13,023 bases of DNA from an uncultured Angelakisella sp. (GTDB lineage Bacteria; Bacillota; Clostridia; Oscillospirales; Ruminococcaceae). A model generated the notes under the pieces. That model was not told the DNA's origin, did not search any database, and worked only from the letters and a program-made list of their open reading frames with translations. The stretch is taken from positions 1 through 13,023 of the forward strand of contig CAJUFR010000059.1 of NCBI GenBank assembly GCA_910585525.1, given 5' to 3'. This document shows, piece after piece, positions 7,282-12,844 of this stretch (positions within the stretch are counted from its first letter, which is position 1; each line of letters starts with the position of its first letter). Position numbers and translations under genes: made by a program.

Positions 7282-8559
7282 TCATTCCTTGACTGCCAGG
7301 ACGGCGACGCCGTCGGGGATGACCACCACGCTGGCGTCCTTCCCCTTCATCCGGTAAGCGATCTCCAGCGCCTCGTCGGGGGTGGCGGCGGGGATCATGT
7401 TGGCCTGCTTCACCTGCTCCGGGGGGAGGTAGGTGGTGACCAAAATTACCGGGTGCTTCTTCAGGATGCGGGCGTATATCTGGGGGCACCACTGCTCCGG
7501 GATGGTCTCCTTGGGGGGTATCTTGGAAAGGTACTGGTCGATCTCCTCCACGGTGCCCATGGTGATGAGTTTTTCAAAGTGGGTGCCCCCCATGCCGTCG
7601 GCGCAGGAGCAGCACATGATGATGACCCCGTCCTCCCCGGCGCAGGCCTCGGCGGTGGCCACCGCCTTGGGGGACTGGTAGAGGTTCTGGTCCAGGGGGT
7701 AGCCGCCGTTGGAGGTGATGACGATATCCCCGGTGATGCTGGGGCACTGGGAAAGGCTGCGGATGAACTCCACCCCCTTCTCGTGGGACTGGACCAGGTC
7801 GCCGCAGAAGGCGGCGATGATCTTTTTCTCCCCGTCCAGGGCCACGTTGAAGGTGAACTGGACGTTCACCGCCCGGGCGGCGGCCACCATGTCCTCGTGG
7901 ATGGGGTTCTTTTCCAGCACGCCGGCGGCGGCGTAGGGGCTGGCGATGGCCTTGTAGGAGTGGTTCTCGTTGACGGTGACCTGGGAGCAGATGCCGGGGA
8001 GGATGCTCTTGCGGCCGCCGGAGAAGCCGGCGAAGAAGTGGGGCTCGATGAACCCCTCGGTGACCAGCAGGTCGCAGCTGGCGGCCAGCTTGTTCACCTC
8101 AAAATCCGCCCCGGAGGGGAGGGTGCAGATGTGGACAAAGTCCTCCGGCGCGAAGGCGTCATTGACGGCGATCTTCTCGTGGTCCACGATGGCGTCGCCG
8201 AACATCCGCCGCTGTTCCTCGGGGGTGGGGGCCCGGTGGAGGCCGGTGGCGATGAGGATGGTGATCTCCGCCTCGGGGTTGCCCTTTCTGATCTCGGCCA
8301 GCAGGATGGGCAAAGTGATCTTGCTGGGCACCGCCCGGGTGTGGTCGCTGGTGACCAGGGTGACCGTCTTTTTGCCCTTGGCGATCTCGGACAGCCGGGG
8401 GGAGCCGATGGGGTTCTCCAGCGCCTCCTTTACCAGTTCCACCTCGCCTTTTTCGGCCTTGTAGTGGTGCATCTTGGCGGTGACCACGGCCTTCAGGTTC
8501 TCCTCCGCCACATGGAGGTCCAGGGTGCCGGTGTAATAGGGGATGGGGATAGTCTTCAA
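7282..8559 (-). CDS. LarA-family nickel-dependent 2-hydroxyacid racemase/epimerase
   Basis: LarA-family enzymes use a covalently tethered nickel-pincer nucleotide to invert C2 of a 2-hydroxyacid by hydride transfer. From the TTG at 8559 the protein has 425 residues. Its D72 and R75 (SDHTR), H108 (GLHRAPT), H174 and K184 (PHFFAGFSGGRKSILPG), H200 (NENH), Y294, Q295 and K298 (LYQSPK) coincide in number with the L. plantarum LarA active site as I remember it. K184 would hold the cofactor and H200 would bind nickel. GGAGG (8568-8572) lies eight bases before the TTG; no ATG is usable. It is first in the operon and overlaps no other gene. Lactate racemase itself is one option; gluconate 2-epimerase-like or malate, hydroxyglutarate or sulfolactate racemases are others, so I give no symbol. 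Confidence 0.9.
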   Translation of the reverse strand: MKTIPIPYYTGTLDLHVAEENLKAVVTAKMHHYKAEKGEVELVKEALENPIGSPRLSEIAKGKKTVTLVTSDHTRAVPSKITLPILLAEIRKGNPEAEITILIATGLHRAPTPEEQRRMFGDAIVDHEKIAVNDAFAPEDFVHICTLPSGADFEVNKLAASCDLLVTEGFIEPHFFAGFSGGRKSILPGICSQVTVNENHSYKAIASPYAAAGVLEKNPIHEDMVAAARAVNVQFTFNVALDGEKKIIAAFCGDLVQSHEKGVEFIRSLSQCPSITGDIVITSNGGYPLDQNLYQSPKAVATAEACAGEDGVIIMCCSCADGMGGTHFEKLITMGTVEEIDQYLSKIPPKETIPEQWCPQIYARILKKHPVILVTTYLPPEQVKQANMIPAATPDEALEIAYRMKGKDASVVVIPDGVAVLAVKE

Positions 8560-8567
8560 GGATGATT

Positions 8568-8572
8568 CCTCC
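8568..8572 (-). promoter_or_regulatory. Ribosome binding site fixing the larA-like TTG start
   Basis: GGAGG lies eight bases before TTG at 8559-8557. This choice makes the protein's active-site numbering identical to the reference LarA, an independent check on a rare start codon. Confidence 0.85.
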
Positions 8573-8599
8573 AATCTTTGCAAGCCGGGGACATGATGC

Positions 8600-8616
8600 G
8601 ATGTATGATGTATACA
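8600..8616 (-). promoter_or_regulatory. Candidate operator in the larA-like leader
   Basis: A tandem direct repeat GATGTAT-GATGTAT (8600-8613) runs into the palindrome TGTATACA (8609-8616). It sits about 14-30 bases downstream of the predicted transcription start, where a repressor would block elongation or initiation. Palindromes with a GTATAC core are typical of GntR-family regulators, but no regulator gene lies in the window, so the assignment is tentative. Confidence 0.4.
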
Positions 8617-8636
8617 CGCTTTTCCCTGATGATAAA

Positions 8637-8665
8637 AGAATAATACAAAAATCCCGGAAAGTCAA
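8637..8665 (-). promoter_or_regulatory. Promoter of the larA-like/uxaA-like/gntP operon
   Basis: On the minus strand TTGACT (8660-8665) and TATTCT (8637-8642) are 17 bases apart. Transcription would start near 8630, giving a leader of about 70 bases. The -35 box lies between two direct copies of AAATCCCG (8649-8656 and 8667-8674, plus-strand reading), a possible activator or repressor site. Confidence 0.6.
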
Positions 8666-8798
8666 CAAATCCCGAGAACTTTTTATACTTTTTTACCATC
8701 CTACACAAAAGATATATGAATAAATTATGAAAGTATGCGTGGGGGGGTGGATTTTTGGGGCTCGTTCCTTTAAACCGGAAAGGAAAACCTGCCCGTTC

Positions 8799-8834
8799 AA
8801 AAAACGCCCGCCCACCGTGCCGGTGAACGGGCGC
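8799..8834 (-). terminator. Terminator of the glycerate kinase gene
   Basis: On the minus strand CGCCCG-TT-CACC pairs with GGTG-GG-CGGGCG (8805-8833) around GGCAC, followed by six Ts (8799-8804). It lies between the kinase and the larA-like promoter, so the two minus-strand units are transcribed separately unless it is read through. A competing 9-bp stem, GCCCGTTCA (8791-8799) with TGAACGGGC (8824-8832), overlaps it. Confidence 0.8.
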
Positions 8835-8874
8835 TGTATTGAAGGAAAAAACCTGCAAAGGGAAAGAAAAACGT

Positions 8875-8926
8875 TTCTGCGGCCCGGAAACCCGGGCGGT
8901 GGGGGAGGGGCTTCCGCCCCGCAGAA
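8875..8926. repeat. Cloverleaf-like palindromic element
   Basis: An outer stem TTCTGCG/CGCAGAA (8875-8881 with 8920-8926) encloses two hairpins: GCCCGG-AAAC-CCGGGC (8882-8897) and GGGGC-TTCC-GCCCC (8907-8920). It begins ten bases after the glycerate kinase stop. It has no T run on either strand, so it is not a standard terminator. It could be a REP/MITE-type repeat or an mRNA 3'-end stabiliser. Confidence 0.55.
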
Positions 8927-8935
8927 TCTTCCCCC

Positions 8936-10171
8936 TTACTCCCGTTTCAACAAAACAACACTAACATCGTTGACATTGGTGCCGGTCCCCCCGGTGATCA
9001 CCAGCCCGTCTACCTTCTGCAAGGCGTGATAAGCGTCATTCTGCTGCAAGACATCGAAGATCTTTACCCCCTGCGCCGCCAGCCGGTCCCGGGTGGTGCT
9101 GTCCACATACCCCCCCGCAGCGTCGGTGGGACCATCCGTCCCGTCGGAGCCAACAGAGAACACCGCCGCCCCCCGCAGCCCCGCGATCCCCTGGGCCGCC
9201 GAAAGCGCCAGTTCCTGATTCCTGCCGCCCTTCCCCTTGCCGGTAAGGTGCACCACCGTCTCCCCCCCGGCGATAAACGCCACCGAGTGGTCCACGTCCC
9301 GGTGGTACCGCGCCACCGACGCCAGGAAACTGCCCGCCTCCCGGGCCTCACAGGTGAGGCAGTCGGACAGGATCACCGGCTCGTACCCCAGCTGCTTGGC
9401 GCTGGCGGCGGCGGCGGCGCACAACTCCCGGACGCTGCCGGTGATGTGGGTCTCCACGTTGTTCAGCGCCTTGGGGGTCTCCTGCCCCAGCAGTTCCATG
9501 GCCTGGCCCGACAGCTCCAGCCCGTACCGCTCCACGATCTCCAGCGCCTGGGCGCAGGTGGACTGATCCGGGTAGGCGGGGCCGGAGGCGATCATGTCCA
9601 GGGGGTCCCCGATGATGTCCGAAAGGACGATGGAAAAGACCCGCGCCGGGGCGCACAGTTCGGCGAAGCGGCCCCCCTTGACGGCGGAGAGGCGCTTCCT
9701 CACCGTGTTCATCTCCACGATATCCGCACCGCAGGCCAGCAGCTGCTTGGTCAGGTCGGTGAGTTCCTCCGGGGGGATAAGGGGTCTTTCAAACAGGGCG
9801 GAGCCGCCGCCGGAGAGGAGGAACAGCACCGTGTCCTTCGCCGACAGGTCCTTCACCAGTTCGATAGCCGCCTGGGTGGCGGAGAAGGAGTTCTCATCCG
9901 GCACCGGGTGCCCCGCCTCAAAGATGCGCAGCCCCCCGATGGGGCCCTTTGCGTGGTCATACTTGGTGATGACCACCCCGTCCTGGATCTGGTCCCCCAG
10001 CAGGTCGTAGGCGGCCTTGGCCATCTGCCAGCCCCCCTTGCCCGCCGCCACCAGCAGCAGCCGTCCCGGGCCGAAGCTGTGCCGCTCCAGCGCCCGGCGC
10101 ACCGCCGAATCCGGCATGGCGGCCTGGATGGAATCTTGGATGATCCTGTTGGCGTCCTCCCGCAGCGTCAT
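8936..10171 (-). CDS. Glycerate 2-kinase (MOFRL-domain, type II)
   Basis: It phosphorylates glycerate with ATP to 2-phosphoglycerate, feeding lower glycolysis. The 411-residue protein has the N-terminal domain motifs AAGKGGWQMA (42-51), AGHPVPDENS (86-95), LLSGGGSALF (118-127), EMNTVRKRLSAVKGG (153-167) and LSDIIGDPLDMIASGPAYPD (183-202). It ends with the MOFRL region AGGETVVHL then GKGGRNQELAL (301-323), SVGSDGTDGPTDAAGG (339-354) and GGTGTNVNDV (394-403). The frame is open to 10285, but the ATG at 10171 follows AAGGGAGG by nine bases. It has its own promoter (10257-10285) and terminator, so it is probably monocistronic. It could use glycerate made by the neighbouring sugar-acid pathway; that link is inference from proximity. 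Confidence 0.9.
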   Translation of the reverse strand: MTLREDANRIIQDSIQAAMPDSAVRRALERHSFGPGRLLLVAAGKGGWQMAKAAYDLLGDQIQDGVVITKYDHAKGPIGGLRIFEAGHPVPDENSFSATQAAIELVKDLSAKDTVLFLLSGGGSALFERPLIPPEELTDLTKQLLACGADIVEMNTVRKRLSAVKGGRFAELCAPARVFSIVLSDIIGDPLDMIASGPAYPDQSTCAQALEIVERYGLELSGQAMELLGQETPKALNNVETHITGSVRELCAAAAASAKQLGYEPVILSDCLTCEAREAGSFLASVARYHRDVDHSVAFIAGGETVVHLTGKGKGGRNQELALSAAQGIAGLRGAAVFSVGSDGTDGPTDAAGGYVDSTTRDRLAAQGVKIFDVLQQNDAYHALQKVDGLVITGGTGTNVNDVSVVLLKRE

Positions 10172-10256
10172 GATGAAAAACCTCCCTTGTCTGGTCCCCT
10201 CCGGCAGGATATCTCTTTCCCCCCAGGCGGGGCCTTGCTTTTTGTCCCTGCCTTTA

Positions 10257-10285
10257 ATTATAGTCGGTTCCCCCCGCAAACACAA
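10257..10285 (-). promoter_or_regulatory. Promoter of the glycerate kinase gene
   Basis: A perfect minus-strand TATAAT (10257-10262) follows a weak TTGTGT -35 box (10280-10285) by 17 bases. The start would be near 10250, giving an 80-base leader before the ATG at 10171. The weak -35 box leaves room for activator control. Confidence 0.55.
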
Positions 10286-10366
10286 TACAGGGGGGGAGGT
10301 TTTTGCCGGGGGCGGGCAAAAATATGGAAAAACAGCGGAAAGCCGCTAAAAACCTGGCTTTTTCCC

Positions 10367-10395
10367 TTGACTTTCCCGGACAGGTGTGTTATAGT
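10367..10395 (+). promoter_or_regulatory. Strong promoter of rpmG-secE-nusG-rplK-rplA
   Basis: TTGACT (10367-10372) and TATAGT (10390-10395) are 17 bases apart, with a TGT extended -10 element directly upstream of the -10 box. Transcription should begin near 10402. A near-consensus promoter fits a highly expressed translation operon. Confidence 0.85.
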
Positions 10396-10401
10396 AGGGC
10401 T

Positions 10402-10531
10402 ACCTCTCGGAGAGGGTCCTTTTTTTGTGCGCCAAAAATTCCTGTTGTCCCAGGAGGACGGCCCGGGGAAGGGAAGTCCCTCTCACAGCAAAAAGAGGGA
10501 GGCAAGCAACTGATTTATAGGAGGTGCCGAA
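10402..10531 (+). promoter_or_regulatory. Structured 5' leader of the rpmG operon
   Basis: The leader opens with CCTCT-CGG-AGAGG (10403-10415) and seven Ts (10420-10426), a terminator-like arrangement within 25 bases of the predicted start. Further stems are TCCTG/CAGGA (10440-10455) and TCCCTCT/AGAGGGA (10477-10500). AGAGGG of the first hairpin can instead pair with CCCTCT of the last (10478-10483), so alternative folds are possible. The rpmG binding site AGGAGGTG follows at about 10519-10526. Confidence 0.5.
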
Positions 10532-10681
10532 ATGCGAGTAAAGATCGTTCTGGCTTGCACCGAGTGCAAGCAGCGCAACTACAACACCAAGAAGAACAAG
10601 AAGAACGACCCGGACAGGCTGGAGATGAAAAAGTACTGCCGCTTCTGCCGGAAGCACACTGTCCACAAGGAAACGAAGTAA
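10532..10681 (+). CDS. rpmG: 50S ribosomal protein L33 (zinc-ribbon form)
   Basis: L33 is a small protein of the large ribosomal subunit. This 49-residue protein begins MRVKIVLACTECKQRNY and has two CxxC pairs, C9/C12 and C36/C39, that would bind zinc. This is the C+ form, as opposed to zinc-free paralogues induced by zinc limitation. The ATG has AGGAGGTG upstream at ideal spacing. The stop TAA lies 15 bases before secE, and the order rpmG-secE-nusG is widely conserved. Confidence 0.95.
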   Translation: MRVKIVLACTECKQRNYNTKKNKKNDPDRLEMKKYCRFCRKHTVHKETK

Positions 10682-10696
10682 GGGGGTAGGACCAGC

Positions 10697-10912
10697 ATGG
10701 CAAACACCGAAAAGAAGCCCGGCTTCTTCGCCAGGATATCCCGCTCCCTTCGCGACATGCGGGGCGAGATGAAAAAGGTGGTCTGGCCCAGCAAAAAGCA
10801 GGTCATCAACAACACCCTGGTGGTGCTGGCCGCCGTGGCCATCTCCGCCATCTTTATCGGCGGGCTGGATTCCCTTCTGGGTCTCATCGTCCGCTTCGCC
10901 CTTCAGGGCTAA
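10697..10912 (+). CDS. secE: Preprotein translocase subunit SecE
   Basis: SecE clamps SecY in the membrane channel for protein export. The 71-residue protein is the short, single-span form typical of most bacteria other than enterobacteria. It has a basic N-terminal amphipathic region (FFARISRSLRDMRGEMKK), the conserved VVWPSKKQV at 28-36, and one transmembrane helix at about 38-57 followed by a hydrophobic tail. It lies between rpmG and nusG, its normal neighbours. A GGGGGTAGGA stretch upstream serves as ribosome binding site. Confidence 0.95.
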   Translation: MANTEKKPGFFARISRSLRDMRGEMKKVVWPSKKQVINNTLVVLAAVAISAIFIGGLDSLLGLIVRFALQG

Positions 10913-10959
10913 GGTCTAAGGAAAAGGGCATCATCCGCTGCCAGGAGGGAGTGTGAGGA

Positions 10960-11481
10960 ATGGCAGACGAAGCAAAATGGTACGTGGTCCACACCTATTC
11001 CGGGTACGAGAACAAGGTGGCGGACAGCATCGTCAACGCGGTGGAAAACCGCCAGCTCCATGACCTCATCCATGAGGTCAAGATCCCCACCGAGATGGTC
11101 ACCGAGATCAAGGACAACCAGAAGAGAGAGGTAGAGCGCAAACTTTTCCCCAGCTACGTCCTGGTGAAGATGATCATGACCGACGACAGCTGGTACGTGG
11201 TGCGGAACATCCGGGGCGTCACCGGCTTCGTAGGCCCCGGCTCCAAACCCATCCCCCTGACCGAGGCGGAGATCGCCCGCTTCGGGGTAGAGACCCGGGC
11301 CACCGAGGTGAACTACGCCGTGGGGGACAGCGTCATGGTCTCCGGCGGCTATATGGAGGGCTTCGTCGGGGTGGTGGACTCCATCGACCTGGACAAGGGT
11401 CTGGTGCGTGTCACCGTCTCGATGATGGGCAAGGAAGTCCCTGTGGAACTGGAACTGACCCAGGTGCAGACCGTGGGTTGA
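10960..11481 (+). CDS. nusG: Transcription termination/antitermination factor NusG
   Basis: NusG binds RNA polymerase at the clamp through its NGN domain, modulating pausing and Rho-dependent termination, and couples transcription to the ribosome through its KOW domain. The 173-residue protein starts with the classic KWYVVHTYSGYENKV (6-20). It has FPSYVLVKM (63-71) and NIRGVTGFVG (83-92) in the NGN domain, and a KOW domain at about 120-147 (GDSVMVSGGYMEGFVGVV). The length is normal and no extra domain is inserted. The ATG follows AGGAGGG with slightly long spacing. A 109-base gap to rplK contains GC-rich hairpins. Confidence 0.96.
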   Translation: MADEAKWYVVHTYSGYENKVADSIVNAVENRQLHDLIHEVKIPTEMVTEIKDNQKREVERKLFPSYVLVKMIMTDDSWYVVRNIRGVTGFVGPGSKPIPLTEAEIARFGVETRATEVNYAVGDSVMVSGGYMEGFVGVVDSIDLDKGLVRVTVSMMGKEVPVELELTQVQTVG

Positions 11482-11590
11482 CATTCCCCGCCCCCGTGGG
11501 GGCAAAACGCCCGGGCGCTTTCACGGCGCCCCTGTGGGAGGGGGCGGCAGCCCCCGCTAAGAATTACCACTTATTTGGAGGTGCATTTTT
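11482..11590 (+). promoter_or_regulatory. nusG-rplK intergenic leader with three GC hairpins
   Basis: Three palindromes occur in tandem: GCCCCC-GT-GGGGGC (11490-11503), GGGCGC-TTTCACG-GCGCCC (11513-11531) and GGGGGC-GGCA-GCCCCC (11540-11555). None has a T run. They are followed by AATTACCACTT (11562-11572), a motif repeated before rplA, and then the rplK binding site GGAGG (11577-11581). Translational feedback by L1 or L11 is a reasonable guess but unproven here. Confidence 0.45.
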
Positions 11591-12016
11591 ATGGCACAGA
11601 AAGTAGTTGGCTACATCAAACTTCAGATCCCCGCCGGCAAGGCGACCCCGGCCCCCCCGGTCGGTCCCGCCCTGGGCCAGCACGGCGTCAACATCATGTC
11701 CTTTACCAAGGAGTTCAACGAGCGGACCAAGAACGATGCGGGCCTCATCATCCCCGTGGTCATCACCGTCTACGCCGACCGCTCCTTTACCTTCATCACC
11801 AAGACCCCCCCTGCCGCCGTCCTCATCAAGAAGGCCCTGGGGCTGGAGAGTGCTTCCGGTGTCCCCAACAAGACCAAGGTTGGCAAGATCACCCGTGAGC
11901 AGATCCAGAAGATCGCCGAGACCAAGATGCCCGACCTCAACGCAGGCAGCCTGGAAGCCGCCATGAGCATGGTGGCCGGCACCTGCCGCAGCATGGGTGT
12001 GGAGGTCGTGGACTGA
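11591..12016 (+). CDS. rplK: 50S ribosomal protein L11
   Basis: L11 forms the GTPase-associated centre of the large subunit with 23S rRNA helices 43-44 and influences RelA and class I release factors. The 141-residue protein is full length. It shows the N-terminal IKLQIPAGKATPAPPVGPALGQHGVNIM signature (residues 9-36, described in part), FTFITKTPP at 66-74, and the C-terminal RNA-binding domain ending DLNAGSLEAAMSMVAGTCRSMGVEV. The ATG has GGAGG nine bases upstream. The next gene, rplA, begins 67 bases later, as in most bacteria. Confidence 0.97.
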   Translation: MAQKVVGYIKLQIPAGKATPAPPVGPALGQHGVNIMSFTKEFNERTKNDAGLIIPVVITVYADRSFTFITKTPPAAVLIKKALGLESASGVPNKTKVGKITREQIQKIAETKMPDLNAGSLEAAMSMVAGTCRSMGVEVVD

Positions 12017-12083
12017 GGACGCTCTCCCGTGGGAGGAAAATGATCCGTTAATTACCACTTGGTAGGAGGAGAATGAAGTAATT
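12017..12083 (+). promoter_or_regulatory. rplK-rplA intergenic leader
   Basis: It contains CTCCC/GGGAG (12024-12035) and AATTACCACTT (12050-12060), where ACCA can pair with the following GGT as a tiny hairpin just before the binding site (12064-12071). The site is 12-14 bases from the rplA ATG, longer than usual. A two-codon ATG-AAG-TAA (12073-12081) lies in between. The layout mirrors the leader before rplK. Confidence 0.45.
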
Positions 12084-12797
12084 ATGAAACATGGTAAGAA
12101 GTATGTGGAGAGCCGCAAGCTCATCGACAGCTCCGCCCTTTATGACATCACCGAAGCTATCGAGCTTTGCACCAAGACCGGCAAGGCCAAATTTGACGAG
12201 ACCGTAGAGGTCCATGTCCGCCTGGGCGTCGACAGCCGCCACGCCGACCAGCAGGTCCGTGGCGCCGTGGTCCTGCCCAACGGCACCGGCAAGAAGGTCC
12301 GTGTCATGGTATTCGCCAAGAACGACGCCGCCAAGGCCGCCGAGGCCGCCGGCGCCGAGTACGTGGGCGGCGAGGAGTACATGCAGAAGATCATGAACGA
12401 GAACTGGATGGACTTCGACGTCGTCATCGCCACCCCGGACATGATGGGCATCGTGGGCCGTCTTGGTAAGATCCTCGGCCCCCGTGGCCTGATGCCCAAC
12501 CCCAAGGCCGGCACCGTCACCCCCGACGCCGCCAAAGCGGTCACCGAGGCCAAGGCCGGTAAGATCGAGTACCGCCTGGACAAGACCAACATCATCCACT
12601 GCCCCGTGGGCAAGGTCTCCTTCGGCGTGGAGAAACTCCAGGAGAACTTCGACACCCTGATGGGCGCCATCATCAAGGCGAAGCCCGCCGCCGCCAAGGG
12701 CCAGTATATCCGCTCCTGCACCCTGGCCACCACCATGGGCCCCGGCGTCAAGATCAACCCCGCCCGTTTCGTAACCGCCGCCACCCCCGCAAAGTAA
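12084..12797 (+). CDS. rplA: 50S ribosomal protein L1
   Basis: L1 binds 23S rRNA at the mobile L1 stalk, helps release E-site tRNA, and in several bacteria represses translation of its own operon by binding mRNA. The 237-residue protein is complete, beginning MKHGKKYVESRKLID. It has the family block FDETVEVHVRLGVD at about 38-51, then VVIATPDMMGIVGRLGKILG and RGLMPNPKAGTVT around the rRNA-binding face. The C-terminus has GPGVKINPARF. It is the last gene of the operon here: a strong terminator follows 13 bases after its stop, and rplJ/rplL are not directly attached. Confidence 0.97.
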   Translation: MKHGKKYVESRKLIDSSALYDITEAIELCTKTGKAKFDETVEVHVRLGVDSRHADQQVRGAVVLPNGTGKKVRVMVFAKNDAAKAAEAAGAEYVGGEEYMQKIMNENWMDFDVVIATPDMMGIVGRLGKILGPRGLMPNPKAGTVTPDAAKAVTEAKAGKIEYRLDKTNIIHCPVGKVSFGVEKLQENFDTLMGAIIKAKPAAAKGQYIRSCTLATTMGPGVKINPARFVTAATPAK

Positions 12798-12806
12798 AAA
12801 CAAACC

Positions 12807-12844
12807 AAAACCCCCGGCCCGAGAAATCAGGCCGGGGGTTTTTT
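12807..12844 (+). terminator. Strong terminator after rplA
   Basis: AAAACCCCCGGCC (12807-12819) is perfectly complementary to GGCCGGGGGTTTT (12830-12842), with T6 at 12839-12844. It closes the operon. On the minus strand the same stem has an A4 run on the far side, so it may work in both directions. Confidence 0.92.

Larger units (their letters stand above)
8560..8935. other. Gene-free region between the larA-like operon and the glycerate kinase
   Basis: These 376 bases hold no convincing gene. From right to left they contain a cloverleaf-like palindrome (8875-8926), the glycerate kinase terminator (8799-8834), an AT-rich segment, the larA-like promoter (8637-8665), a direct repeat and palindrome cluster (8600-8616), and the ribosome binding site for the TTG start. 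The open minus-strand frames here lack family resemblance. Confidence 0.75.
10172..10531. other. Divergent regulatory region between glycerate kinase and rpmG
   Basis: These 360 bases hold a minus-strand promoter for the kinase, a plus-strand promoter for the ribosomal operon, and a 130-base rpmG leader. Two further palindromes lie between the promoters: TTTTTGCC/GGCAAAAA (10300-10322) and AGCGG-AAAG-CCGCT (10334-10347). Neither is followed by a T run, and no gene is evident. Confidence 0.75.

Noticed and set aside
7204..8565. Plus-strand open frame opposite the larA-like gene
   Set aside because: Antisense shadow: biased G/D/V/L/H composition, while the minus strand has a full set of LarA active-site residues.
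10300..10347. Palindromes TTTTTGCC/GGCAAAAA and AGCGG/CCGCT as terminators
   Set aside because: Neither is followed by a T run on either strand, and they lie between two divergent promoters where no transcript needs ending.
9026..10513. Plus-strand open frame opposite the glycerate kinase
   Set aside because: Shadow of the kinase that also runs through its promoter and the rpmG promoter; no domain resemblance.
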